Positions 51,210 through 63,461 are shown, counted from the first letter of the stretch. The stretch: 64,000 bases of DNA from Xylaria sp. FL1777 (GCA_022578965.1 MU400524.1:124001-188000), one strand, 5' to 3'. Notes: generated by a model not told the origin, from the sequence alone. Made by a program: numbers and translations.

Positions 51210-51799
51210 TTATTTCTTTTTTTTTAGAATTGTTATTTTAATAATTTTCTGTAAGTATTTTTTTTTTTTTTCTTTATATGTTAAAATATTAAAGCGTATT
51301 AAAAGAACTAATTGCTTATTAAAAACAAAGCAAAAACTTGTTTTTGCTTCCTTTATTAATTTTACTAGTTATAAAGTTATGCTTTGTTTTTATTGCTTTA
51401 ATTAGTTATTAACGTATAAAATAATAAATAATATATTTTGTTGTTTTAAATATATGCGTGCTAGCTATTTTTATAATAGATTAAAAGTTTTAATTAACTT
51501 TATTAATAATATAGTTTTTAAATATTATTGTTTTAAAAAAAAAGAAAAGCAAACAAAGCAACAGTTGCTTTTAATTTAAAAAGAACTAAAACAAGCTTAA
51601 AATAGCTTTAATTTTGTTTTAAGCAAGCTAGCTTAACTTTATATATAAAAACGTTTTTTAAAAACAAAAAGCGTTAAAATAGTTTAGCAAAAGTTTTAGT
51701 CTTTAAATAAATTAAATAAAATAAAACGTATTAAAAAAGAACAAAAAGCGCTAGCAAAAAAGCAAAAATAATAAAAAAAGCAAGCTAAAGTAACATAAG

Positions 51800-54700
51800 C
51801 TATTTTATTTAAGTTTAATTAAGATTTTTTAAGCGTTTTTTTTAAGGTTAACTTTTTTTTTTAGTTTTAAGCAGTTAAAATATTAATAATAAAACTAATT
51901 TATAATTACTATAGTAGTTTTTAAATATTTCTTAAGTTTTTAAGTATTATTAGCATATAAGTATTTATTTTATTTAACAAAATATTTAATGTTATTATTA
52001 TTTTAACAAAAATCTAATATATTTTTAACTTTATAAACGTTTTAATTTGTTTTTATTTCTAGTTATGTTTTAATAAGTGTTTTAATAAGTATTAGTTCTA
52101 ATAAAAAAATATAAAAAACAAAGTAAATTTGCATGTTTTTTAGTAATAATAGTTTATAGTTAATAAATAAAATAACTTCTTTAATTTTAAAAAAACTAAG
52201 TTTTTTAAATTTTAATTTGTTGCTTAGTTATTTTGTTTTAATTTAAAAAATATTAGTATATACGTTTTATTTTTATTATAATAAGTAAACTTTGTTTTTT
52301 TTTTTAAAAGTTAGCTTTTTAGTTTGTTTTTTGTTATAATATTTTAATATTTATTGTTATAAAAACTAAAAACATAGTTATAGTTTAATTTATAGCGTTT
52401 TAATTTTTATTGCAATAGTTTTTGCTTAAAGTGCTATAGTTAAAATAGCAAGTGCTTTTATTAATGTTTTTTTTTGTTTTTTAATAATTGCTTGCTATTT
52501 ATAAATAGCTTTATGTAAAAATATGTTTATATTTTTGTTTATTAATATATTATATAAAATTTATACTATTAATAATAATTTTATTTAATTGTTTTATTAA
52601 TAGTTAATATAACTTTATAAATACTATTTTAATATTTAATTTAGTTTTTTTGTTTGTTTATTAGTTTATAAGTAGTAAGCAATTAAAAACTTTAGTTTAA
52701 TACTAATAAATTTAAAAAAACTAGTTTTAAACTTAAAAGTAAATAATTTATTTTAATTTAAAACAATTTTTTTTAGTAGCTTATATTTATTTAAATATTA
52801 GTATATAAAAGCATATATAAATTGTTTAACTGTTATATTTTCTTTAAATAGTAAAAAATAAGCATACTTAATAAGTTTATTAATAATAACTTATATTTTA
52901 TTGTATTATATTCTTATAATTAAATTAATTAATAAAAGTAATGCTATAATAAAATCTTAAATAATAGTATGTTATGCTTATTTAAATATTTATATAAGTT
53001 ATAGCAGTTTATAAAGCTTATATTAAGCTGTTTTAGCTTTATTATAAATATTATATTTTTTTATAATAAACTTAACTATATTTTATAGTTTTAAAAAATC
53101 GTATTTTTTTTGTAGTTATTTAACTGTTTTTATTATTTTTTAATATTTATATAATAAATATTCGTAAAATTTTTTAATAAACTTGTTTTATAAAAATTCC
53201 AGTAAATAAACTTTATGTTTATATATTAGCTTGTTATTTTTTAATTCTTTGTATTTTTATAGCTATACTAATTTTTTTAAGTTATAAGCTTATTATAGCT
53301 ATATATTTATAAGGTCTTTAAGTATAACTTTAATTTTTAAACTTTTATTTTTTTAAGAATGCAATACTTAAATATTTCTTTTTAAAACTTTAAATCTTTT
53401 TTAACTTTGTTAGCTAAATATGTTTGCTTAAATGTTTTTTTTTCTTTTAATATAACATATCTTAAAGTTAAATTTAAAAAAAAAAACCATTTAATTTTTA
53501 TGTTGTTTAGTAATCTTTTATATAGTTATAAATTTTATTAAGTTTTAATAATTTAAATAAATCTTAATTAGCTTTGTAGTTTTTATAAAAAACAGTTTTT
53601 ATTTTTTAAGTGCTATAATAATTATAAGTAGTTTTTTATTATATATAAAGTATTATAATGCTACATTTTATAGTGCTTTAAAGTAATAAGCTACTAAGTG
53701 CTATTTTTTATTGTTTTTTAGTTATTTTAAAACTTTTGTAATTATATTATTTAAAGCATTTATTTTTAGCTTTTTTTTTTTTTTATAGATTAAGTAGTTT
53801 AACTATAAAGTTAAAAATAACTTTTAGTTTTAGTTCTTTAAAAGCTTTTTAAGCTTTTTTTAAAATTAAAAAGAACTTTTTTTTGTATTTTTTTTTTATA
53901 TACTTTATAAAATAAAACGCTATTTTTCTAAAGTTTTAAATCAATATTTAAATATAGTTTAAAAATCTTAATGCTTATTATATATTTATAATAGTAGCTA
54001 AATTAAATATTTTTTAGTTTTATATTATATTAATTTTTAACTATTAAATTTATATTTATTTTAAAGTAATTATAAATCTTAAAAAGTTGATTTTTTATAT
54101 ATACTATATATACTTTTTTGTGTTAAGTTATAATTTTGTTTATTTAAGTGTTTTTAATACTTAAGTTATATGTTTTTTATGTTTTTTTAATGTTTTAAAA
54201 TAAATTAAGATATTATTTAAGTAAATAAACACAAATTTATTTAAAAACTTTTGTAAAATTATTATTATTATATATTAAAAGCTAGCTAATATATTTTATA
54301 GTTTTTATAGTATAACTATATATTTATATAGTTTATATATTATTTATATAATAGTTTTTTTTTTTTTTTTTTTAGCTATTTTAATAGCATAATATTTATT
54401 TAAAATATTAATTACTATAAACTATTTTGCTTAATTAATGTTTTCTTTTATAATTACTAATAAAGTAAAAAAATATTTATTTGCAATAATAATTACGTTT
54501 AATAGTTAATAGTTAATTATTATTTGCTATATTAGTTTTTTTTTTTTATTAATTAGTTGTTTTTTATTTTTTATTTTAAGTATTAATACTATAAAATATT
54601 TAGCAAATAACTAAGATTTTTTTAGGAATTCTTTTGCTAAGTTTTTTTAAATATATTTCTATAAAGCGTTTGTTTTATTTAAGCTTATATAGTATACTTA

Positions 54701-57300
54701 ATAAAGCTTTAGTTAACATTTTTTTTTAATAAGAATATAGTAGTTTTATAAGCTATGTTTAAAAAGTTCTTTTTTTTCTTTTTTTTTGAATAGTTTGTAA
54801 AATCTGTAATATACTTTTAGTATTTTATTTAAGATTTTTTTTGCAATTTTTCTGATTTTCTTGCTTTATTTTTTACTTTTTTATTTAATAGTTTTAGCTT
54901 TTTATTAAATCAAAAAGTTGCTAGTTTTTAATTATAGTATTTCTAAAATAATGTTATAATTAAATATATTAGCAATATTTAATATAATTTGTTTTTTGTA
55001 TTTTTGTATAAATATATTAAAAAGCTTAGTTTTTTTAAGTACGCAATTATTATTATAGTTAAAAGTACTTTTATTAAATCTTTTAATTTTTTAAAACTTT
55101 TGCTTATATTTTTAAGAAATTTTATTTTGTTTTATTATTTTAAGTAAAATTATATTAGTTTATACTTTTAAGTTTATTAAAGTGTTATATTTTTTTTTTA
55201 ATATATAAATTTAACTTTAAACTAATTTTTTTAGTTATTATATTAAACTTTACGTAAAGCTTTAGTTTTTTTAGCTATTTGCTATTTATTTAATAAATGC
55301 TTATTTTGTTTTTTAATTCTTTTTTATAAAATGTTTAAATGCTTGTTTTATTTAGTACTTTAAACGTTATTATATTTTGTTTTGTTTTTGCTTTTAATTA
55401 AGCTTTAAATTATAGTTTTTAAGCTTTTTTACTTTTAGCAACTATTTTTTAGTATAATTATGCTTTAATTAGCTAGTAATATTTATAGCAGTTATTTTTA
55501 CATTTTTTTAAAATAATGTTATAAATATAATTAAAATTTTTTTTAAATATTATAAATCTTTAGGAATCTTTATAATAAACTATAGTTATAACTAATTATT
55601 TTAATTTATAAAAGTTCTTTATTTTTATTTTTGCAATTTGTTTAAAAAATTAATTATTTTTTAGTTTATTAAATAAATATTAATAATAACAATATACTAT
55701 ATAGCAATTTTATAATATTTCGTTATATTTTAGATTTTTTAAGCATAAAATATTATTATTATTTTTTATTATAGTTTTATTATAATAATAACTTTTAGCA
55801 ATTAATTAAATTACTAGCTTTAGTTTTTAAAACGTATTAATTTTTGCGTTAATTATTAGTGCTTTTTTATTTTGTTACATTTAAAGCAATTTAAGCTATA
55901 AAAATACTTCGTTTATTTTTATTAGTTCTTTTTTTATAATGTTTTTTATAGCTTTTAATTTTATTTATTTTTGTTTTAAAATTTTATAAGTTTTGTTTTT
56001 TTAAGTTTATTTAATAATTAAATGCTTTAATAATTTATAGTTAGTTTAATAATTATACTATTTATAGTTATAGTTTTGTTTTTTTAAACAGGATTTTTTT
56101 TTAGGTTATATTTTAAGCTTTAATAGTTTAAAATCTTTATAGTTTTATAAATTTGCTAACTATATTAACTTATTATTTTTTATTATTTGCTATTTTTAGT
56201 TAAACTATTTTTTTAAGTTATATATTAAATAACTTTAATTGTTTATATAGCAAATATATTTTTTTATAATTTGTTTTAATAACTATAAAGCTTTTAAATA
56301 ATATTTATATGTTTATTTATTTTAACTTATATAAATAAAACATTTAAATTTATTTAGTGTAGTACTTTTATTTTAACTTAAAACAGTAATTTTATACTTT
56401 TGCTTTAAAAATATATTTTTTAAGTTGCTTTGTTGTTTTTTGTTGTTTTAAACTTTTATAACTTGTACTTTTTTTTTAAGCTAAAAGATCTTTTCTTTTT
56501 TATAGCTTTTTTTTCTGTTTTTTTTTTTAAATTAGCATTATTTTTAAAAGTATTTTTTTTTTTTATAGTTATAACATTTAACTTTAAATATGTTTTAGAA
56601 TTATTGCTTTTAGACTTTATTAATTTGTTTAAACCTCTGTTTAATACTTTTTTAAGTATTCTTTTTTTTGTTTTTTTTAGTTTTTTTAGTTTTAAAGTAC
56701 TAGTTAAATAATTATTAATTAATTATAATAGCTATATTAATATACATATTAATTTTTGCTAGTTTATTTATTTTGTATAGTTTGTTTTAAATTTAAGTTT
56801 TAAATTTACTATAAAATAAGTAAAATAATGTAAGCTTAAATAATCTTAAAATTGTTGCTAATTGTTTAAATTTTATAGCATAATTTGCTACTGCTTTTGT
56901 TTATTTTAAGCAATAAAGTGCTTTTTTTGCATGTTTTGCTTTTTAGGTATTTTTAAATAATACTTTTATTTAACTTTTAAACTTAACGTAGTTTTTAAAA
57001 ATCTTTTTTATTTTTAGCTTAAAGTTAGTTAACTTGTTAGCTTTTAAAAAATCCTTTAAAATAAGTTAAAACTATTTTAGTACTTTTTTTAACAAAAATT
57101 ATAAAATAGTTATTACTTTTTGATTTTTTTTTATAATAATAATTAAATGCTATTTTAAATAAAGTTTAGCGTAAATTAAAAAAGCTTTTATATTTATAAA
57201 TTTATTATAAAGCTTTAAAGCAATAAGTTTAAAACTTTTAATGTTTAGCATTTTTAATATTATAAATAATTTTAATAATAAAAGCAGCAGTAATAGTAAA
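51800..57300 (-). pseudogene. gag-pol remnant, family A copy 4
   Basis: On the minus strand the Gag knuckle at 56535-56576 has its second Cys changed to Tyr. The RT box at 54212-54223 reads Tyr-Leu-Asn-Asn. The other domains follow by collinearity with copy 2. A 93-codon open frame on the plus strand at 56430-56711 is antisense to the Lys-rich Gag region and has counterparts in copies 1 and 2. Limits are approximate. Confidence 0.85.
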
Positions 57301-57918
57301 AAGTTAGGTTTTTTATTTTAAATTATTACTTTAAGTATAATAATAATAAACATAAGCGTTAAGTTTACTAGTAATAATATTAATATTAGTTATAATATAA
57401 TTACTTATTTAAAACCTTAATTTATTATTATAGTAATAGTTATTATTACTGCTTTAATTATTATAGCTAATGTTTATACTAATTTAAAGGTTATAATATT
57501 TAGTATTTAAACTATTTTTTAAGTTAAAGCAATTAGTTTATTTTGTAGCGCTAGCATTAATATTAGTTCTTTTTTATTATTGCTGTTTAACTTTTTTTTT
57601 TTTGCTACTGCTTTTTTTTTAATAAAAGTAACTAATAAAAGTATTAAGGTTTATTGTTTTAATACGTTGCTAGTTCTAAAAATCTTTAAAATTCTTGAAC
57701 TTAATTTTTGACTTTTTATTTTTAGTAGTATAACCTAGATTTAGTTTATTAATTATTAAGTAAAGTTTACTTACGTAATACTATTTAATATTTTTGTTTT
57801 TTAAATATTCTTTAGGTATACTTTTAAAAGTTTATTTTATAAACTAATTATTATTTAACTTTTTTATACTAATATTTGTTTTATATGCTAAGTTTTACTA
57901 ATTAAAAAGCTATTAAAA

Positions 57919-58414
57919 TATAATAAACTTATTATATATTAATATAATAAGTTTGCTTTTAAGGTTTTAATTTATAAGTAATAATAAAATCTTTAGTAGT
58001 AGTTTATTAAAGAGGTTTTTAAAGTACTTTTACTACTATGCATTAATAAAAGTTTTAAAGAATTAAAAGTAATAAATATATTAGTGCTTAGCAGTTATAA
58101 AAAAATAAAATTAATAGCTAAAAAACTAGAACTAAATAAATAATTAAATATAAAAAATGCTTAACTATATAAACAAAAAAGAAGTAAAAAAAGCAGTAAC
58201 TTTTCCTGGATTACTGTAAGTTTAATAAACATTAAATTACTATAAGCTTAATAAGCTTTAAATTATTGTAAGCCCAGTAAGCCCTAGATTACTATAAGCT
58301 TAATAAGCTAAGTAAATTATTACATAACTTGGCTTTAGTTAATAAAGAACCTTTAAAGTATGTATAAAGGCATTAGGTTGCTTTAAAGGCCACTTTAGTG
58401 CTAATTTCGTAACA
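57919..58414 (-). repeat. 5' LTR of family A copy 4 (496 bp)
   Basis: It ends CGTAACA at 58408-58414. The outer 200 bases keep more G+C (AAGCCCAGTAAGCCC, TTGGCTTTAG) than the 3' LTR. Confidence 0.93.
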
Positions 58415-58419
58415 TTTGC

Positions 58420-58950
58420 GTTGCTAATTATATTATTAAACCTTTTGTTAGCTTTTAAAACAATAATTAACAAAAGTTAAAATATATTATTTAATTATAT
58501 TAACTGCTAAAACGTTTAATAAATGCATAACTACTAATTAGTTAAAATGTTTTTATTGTTAGCGTAAATATTTAAAAGTGCTTATAGTTGCTAATTTATT
58601 AATTATAAAATTACAGCTACTTTTTTACTAAATAAAGGTTTATAATAGTTATTATTAGCTTGCTAGTTTAACTAGTTATAAACGCTATAAATTAAAGCAT
58701 TTATATAAAGCGTTATAAAAAGATAAAAATAAACTAAAGTAGCTAAAGTAAGTAAAATAGCTAATAAATAATTAATATAGCTAAAATAATTAAATTAAGG
58801 TTATATAGCTAATAATTAATAAGTGATTTATATAAAAGCTGCTTTTTAAAAAGTTTTAGCTATATTAGCCTTAAGTTAGCCCTTTAGTTTGCTTAATTAT
58901 ATAAAAAAGCAAACAAATAAAACTGCTTTAAAAATTACAAAAAGAAATAA
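58420..58950. other. A+T-rich edge of the transposon block
   Basis: The last A+T-rich stretch before composition changes to normal genic DNA. No coding or repeat signal. Confidence 0.5.
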
Positions 58951-59410
58951 TATACTCGCTAGATATTAAGTCATAGATCAAGAAGTATAGCTAGGTCAGA
59001 TCGTCCTCTAGCTATAGCTACAGTTCAAGCCGTAAATTGATGTTATGTAAACCCGACCGCAAAGTATTCAGGGGTTGGTTAATGAAATACATATTAGGGG
59101 ATCCCTTCATCGACTTCGTCACTCATAGGATCTAGACCACTTAGCTAAAGTAGGCAATTCGCCAAGAAAACGCGTTATTTACTCCTCTCCGATATTAGGT
59201 TGAAAATGGATTTTACACTTTTTTTTTCTACTTCTGTTTTCAACCCCTTTGCCCCTCCCTCTTCCCCAGTTTCCTTTGTTTGCTGCTGTCAAGTTCTTTT
59301 TCTTTATTTTCCGTCTTTCTCTTCTGTTTCACTATTTGCTTGATGGTTATTCTATGTTACAGAAGCATTATTAGCGACGCTTTTAATTCAAGTAAACTTC
59401 TATTGATCGA
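58951..59410. other. Boundary sequence and downstream region of the 63-residue gene
   Basis: Normal base composition begins here. A C/T-rich tract on the plus strand (about 59210-59345) resembles tracts near fungal transcription starts, but no credible plus-strand gene follows. It may instead be a purine-rich 3' UTR of the minus-strand gene. Confidence 0.45.
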
Positions 59411-59602
59411 TCACACAATCTTGCCGTCATCCTTCATCCAGTCACCCGAAGACTTAGGCGGCTGTTTTGGAGGCTCATAATTAGCGGCATCATGAAGCCA
59501 GTCTAGAGACCCTTTCCCCCCCTTTTCCTTTTCCTTTTCACTCTCCTCTTTCTTGGGAGGGTCGCTCTTGGGGGGGCTTGACGGCTTTTTGGCATCAGAC
59601 AT
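59411..59602 (-). CDS. Small charged protein, 63 residues, function unknown
   Basis: A single-exon frame with ATG in the favourable fungal context CAAAATG and a TGA stop. Residues 1-31 are Lys, Glu, Ser and Pro rich and probably disordered. Residues 32-63 hold two related motifs, DWLHDA (34-39) and DWMKDD (54-59), joined by a Pro/Lys linker. There is no signal peptide, Cys or membrane segment. I do not recognise a family; it would be a soluble intracellular protein. A biased but non-repetitive composition, sensible codon usage and the start context support a real gene. Its upstream region has a TATA-like ATTATATATTAAG (about 59740) and a 33-codon upstream frame (59616-59717), which might regulate translation. 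It lies 611 bp from the 3' end of the carrier gene, on the same strand. Confidence 0.65.
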   Translation of the reverse strand: MSDAKKPSSPPKSDPPKKEESEKEKEKGGKGSLDWLHDAANYEPPKQPPKSSGDWMKDDGKIV

Positions 59603-59615
59603 TTTGTCAAAGTTA

Positions 59616-59717
59616 TTATTTTTCGCTTTGGTGAAGTGTGCGTGCGGAGGGAACTGTAAAGGTATGTATGAAGAGTGTGGAGTACCGGAAGATTGAGTTA
59701 CCTAAAGGAATGGACAT
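59616..59717 (-). other. Possible upstream open reading frame (33 codons)
   Basis: The frame starts at an ATG 115 bases before the start codon of the 63-residue gene and ends TAA TAA 13 bases before that start. Whether it is transcribed is unknown. It could equally be intron or promoter sequence. Confidence 0.3.
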
Positions 59718-60213
59718 TATGGTAATAATTCGTGCTTAATATATAATAGCTCTTGCAAAGTAATGTTAGACAACATTCGAACTGCTCAGCTTGAGCATTG
59801 GAGTTACTTGTAACACAGAGGTATTGAATAATTAAGTCTTTAGTTAATAAAACAATGGTTATGCTTGCATGGGGTTTTTATCCGGCTTTTTGTACGGTTT
59901 TACCTATGGGTACACAGGTAGAAGGACCGCGCTGCAAAGCAGCACAGCGGGTTATTAATAATAATAATGGTTATGTTTACGAACGACTATTATGATTTTA
60001 GGATATCAAACATATTTGATCAAAACCTTTGAAAATAGTTCCCAACCAGGCTGTACATGGAGCATGGCAAATACAACTGTATCAAGAGGCCTCTGTTCCG
60101 TTCCAATCATTCCTCTTCGAGAACATGTGGAGGGGACATCTATTCTATAAGTAGTTGCAGAATAGCAGAATAATTAGGTACTGGTAATAACTCAATAGCA
60201 TGTCCCCGTAATG
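59718..60213. other. Intergenic region
   Basis: About 500 bp between the 63-residue gene and the end of the carrier gene. A word AATGGTTATG(C/T)TT occurs twice, near 59852 and 59967, bracketing a segment with CGCTGCAAAGCAGC. No gene is seen. Confidence 0.45.
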
Positions 60214-61969
60214 CTACTTCGAAAATAGCCTCTCAGGCTTCATTAAAAATGACATGATAAGCGTGAGGCCGCCAGCTGTTAGAGAGATCAAATACGAGTT
60301 TGACATAGCTTTCACGATCACATGCAGAGCACGATCCTGTTGTTCTTGGGTAAATGAAGGTACGCCACCACTCGAAGCAACGGAAATGGCCTTGAGGATG
60401 ACGCTTCGGGGTACATCTGGGGCGATCTCTTGCAGTCCATTCGCGGCTTTGTTAAGAAACACGGCATTCGAAACCACCAGAGCGACTCCAGGCCCGGCAA
60501 GCTGCGCAAGGGTGCAAAATCCAACAGCAACAGGAACTAAAGAGGGTACAACCTTGTGCTGTATCACAGTGAATGAAAGCTGGATGAATGCGCCGCTGCC
60601 GGCACCAATGAGGATTGAGTAGCCCCAGATGCGTGCATCTGATGTGTGCTCATCGACGGTGTATAGTAGCGCGCTTCCAATAATACAGAACACGCCAGCG
60701 AAGACATACCACGGCATGTAGTAAGGCTTCTTGCTCATAACTGCGCCGTTGACAAGTGCCAGTGCAACATTAAACGCAATGAAGGGCAATAGGTTTATAC
60801 CCGCTTGAAGGGCGTCATCGGACCGTACGAATTGATAATATAGCGGAATGAAATAGACGGGAACAAATATGCTTGTGGATGCTGCGGCTGTCGCAAGGAA
60901 CATTAGGATCAGGGTCTTCGATCGTAGGAACTCGAGTGGGAAGATTCGTTTGTCAGGTGACGTAGCAATGCAGTAAACTTGTTGGGCGAAGAAAATGATG
61001 AAGAGGGCGCCAGAGACGATGAATAGTGCAATGCTCGCGCCGCTGCTCCACGCCCATATTGTTCCTCCAAAAGCAATGGCGATGAATCCCGTCGCGAAGA
61101 AACCAGATAGGAGGATGCTTCCAAGGTAGTCGATAGAGCGAAGTGTCGGCCAGAACTTGTGATCTCCCAAGGGTTTAGACGAGGGAAGGAGGAACAGGTA
61201 CACTGGGGCACAAGCACCGCCAATTACGAGATTGAGATAGAAAGACTGTCATAATGGTCTATATAAGTACAACATAAGGGGAATGAACGTGATGACTTAC
61301 CCACCGCCAGGTTGCAGCACTGTTGGTGAAGCTACCACCGATGATTGGGCCTAGAATAGTGCCAAGACCCCATGCGAGTCCTGTGAAGCCTAGATATACA
61401 GGCCGCTCTTGTTCGGTTGTCTGTATAGACAGTAAGACTAAGACCCCTGTGTACATCCCCGCACCACCGAGGCCACATATAGTGCGACCAACAATGAGGG
61501 CATTCATATTTGGCGCAGCACCACAGACAGCAGATCCAACTTCGAAGATAAGCACGCATATTATATACATGGGCTTCGCATCAAAGTAGGCATAGAACTT
61601 CCCCCTGTTGGGAATGATTAGCATTATCGAAGGATGAGACAACAGAGAAGTAGAGGACGGTACGAACCAGATCAAGTTAGTGCTCGCGGCACCCAGGAGG
61701 AATGCCACAGGGAGCCATGTGAGCTTGTCTACAGATTGGAAATCCCTGATGACAGCTGGTTGAATGTCAGCCACTATGGTGTTGTCGAGCGCGAAGAGGA
61801 AAGCCGAAGAAAGAATCGAGATGGCGATAAGTACCCAGGACAAGCCTGTGGCCTGCCGTGGGCTGACATGTACTTCCTCAATAGCGGATGCTTCGATTTT
61901 TGATTCACGGCCGTCTGCTGTGTTCTCGGGAGGTGTGACCGGTATCTCAGAAGAACTGCTTGTCGTCAT
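60214..61969 (-). CDS. MFS drug/toxin efflux transporter, DHA2 (14-helix) type, three exons
   Basis: A plasma-membrane proton antiporter expected to export small toxic molecules or metabolites. The exons are 61969-61668, 61604-61301 and 61245-60214, giving 545 residues, normal for the family. Intron 1 (63 bp, GTTCGT...CTAATC...CAG) has no stop and is a multiple of three, so reading through it adds 21 spurious residues; splicing restores Leu-Ile-Trp-Gly-Lys. Intron 2 (55 bp) is GTAAGT...CAG. Seen in the protein: a hydrophilic N-terminus (1-43), a helix-1 motif LDNTIVADIQP (61-71), a motif-A-like GKFYAYFDAKP (102-112), motif B VGRTICGLGGAG (139-150), and antiporter motif C GLGTILGPIIGG (180-191). 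The rest of the 14 helices run to the C-terminal PERLFSK. Similar carriers often sit in secondary-metabolite clusters; the substrate here is unknown. Confidence 0.93.
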
Positions 61970-63461
61970 CGTGAAGAGTTATTGCGACGAAAGAAGGGAT
62001 GTGGTGTAATTATCAAGGGAGGCTGCTTCTCAAGGGCCGAGGTGAAAGCGTGAAAGCTATAAACATGTTAAGAGGCGGAGGATGTATGTAACTTACCTCT
62101 CTGGTTACGGTACCTACGTGTATTCTGCTCGCGCGCCTCACTCAAAAGCCGTTCAATGATCTGCCACTACACGTCAGGTCCCTACACGTAGCAGCTCCTC
62201 TCCCAAAGGAGACGGATGCTGCGTCTTATGGACTCGCTGTATTTGACCATTTGACCAGCCTTGGTAGCGTAAGCGGTGGACAAATGATTCGAAGGCGGGG
62301 GAGCCTGCCTACCTACAGTAGGTACACAATCTATCGCAGAACGAATGCGTCTGCCCGTTGCGTATGCTTATGCATTTTCCTGTTGGTAGGCAAAATGCAT
62401 CGGGGGGAGCGCTTTGACAAGTGATCAGGAGATAAGTAGGTACCGGTAGTTAAATGAAGCCTCTCGAATATAATAACGCCATGGGATGCGCGGTAGTGGA
62501 GCCAACATCTATGTAGAACCTACCTAGGACATCGTACCTACTTTCACCAGTCGCAAACTTGACCTCTTACGGCTGTGTTGACTAATACCTGTACTTACCT
62601 GGGTGTATCTATCCAATCGGTCCACTGTACCTACGGAGAAATTCCAACGACGGCCCGCTGGTTATCCGTCATGCAGCTACCTTCCTTCATGGTTGACTGC
62701 ACATGCATAAGCATTGCCGGTGTACTGCGTAGGTATTCCTTCGTATTGTGAGGGTTGTATATCTACTAGGTACCTAGGTAGGTGGGATGAAGGCTAGCAC
62801 TGTAATGTAAGCTACATGTACCGTGTGTCCAGATGACATTCACCCACCGACCAGCCTTACAACAGTACCACCTACCTAATTAGATCTAGTTGATCTACCT
62901 ACATGTACCTACGGAGTACTTAGGTGCTTTCCTATATCAGTAAGGTCACTTTTAGATCTTTAGCCGCATTTAACATTGATCTACCTGCATGTAGGTGTTT
63001 AATGGATGTTACCCGATAGGTTTATTCCGCCATAAAAGTGCTGCAATAGAACAACTTGTTGTGTATTCAGTCCTTACTTAGGAAGTGCTATACGGACATC
63101 GCATCGAAGCTTCCCGCCTGATAATTACAATACTCATAAGTCACATCGACGGTAGGTAACTGGTACAAGTTGTCGTACAAGTCTCTCTACACAGACACAA
63201 TAGGAAGATTTGGCCGTAATAGTCTCCGATTCGGTAAGTCGTCAGAGGCATAAGTATTGAGTGAATGGATGTATAACTTTAGTTCCATGGCAAGCGAGAG
63301 TACTGTAATTGGCACGGTCCGTAGGGTACCTAACCAACACCAAGATGACAGGTCTGATCCTACCTCCCCTCTAAAACCGCCCTGATACGTGAATCTTCCG
63401 ACTTTGAAGGACCTTGTCTACTTCTCCAAACATGCTTTGGTCCCGGCATCTAAGTAGAAGG
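61970..63461. other. Intergenic region with many TACCTA/TAGGTA words; carrier promoter side
   Basis: About 1.5 kb between the carrier start and the secreted-peptide gene. It is studded with TACCTAC, GTAGGTA and palindromic CCTAGG words between 62300 and 63010, a pattern common in intergenic DNA of Sordariomycete-type fungi. Two related segments, TTGATCTACCTACATGTACC near 62890 and TTGATCTACCTGCATGTAGG near 62975, form a local repeat. No additional gene is visible. Confidence 0.55.
62057..62096 (-). other. Possible 5' UTR intron of the efflux carrier (40 bp)
   Basis: On the minus strand GTAAGT follows GAGAG at 62096, with CTTAAC as branch site and TTTATAG at 62057. At 40 bp it is at the short end for fungal introns. 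Confidence 0.25.

Larger units (their letters stand above)
50714..58414 (-). mobile_element. Ty3/Gypsy chromovirus, family A copy 4
   Basis: A complete element of 7701 bp in reverse orientation, with 496-bp LTRs. It is flanked by exact TTTGC duplications at 50709-50713 and 58415-58419. It belongs to the same LTR subfamily as copy 3 and lies tail to tail with it. All coding frames are closed by RIP-type changes. Confidence 0.95.

Noticed and set aside
1..58950. CRISPR array, tRNA or rRNA genes, or mitochondrial origin for the A+T-rich block
   Set aside because: The tandem arrays lack unique spacers, no tRNA or rRNA signature was seen, and the block consists of nuclear LTR elements joined directly to intron-bearing nuclear genes.
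59280..59480. 66-codon frame on the plus strand opposite the 63-residue gene
   Set aside because: It lacks an ATG at its start, begins in a pyrimidine tract and overlaps a better minus-strand gene.
60254..62009. Several open frames on both strands overlapping the efflux carrier (for example 60254-60622 plus, 61332-61559 minus, 61634-61903 plus)
   Set aside because: Shadows of the carrier exons in other frames; the carrier frame has clear family motifs and splice sites.
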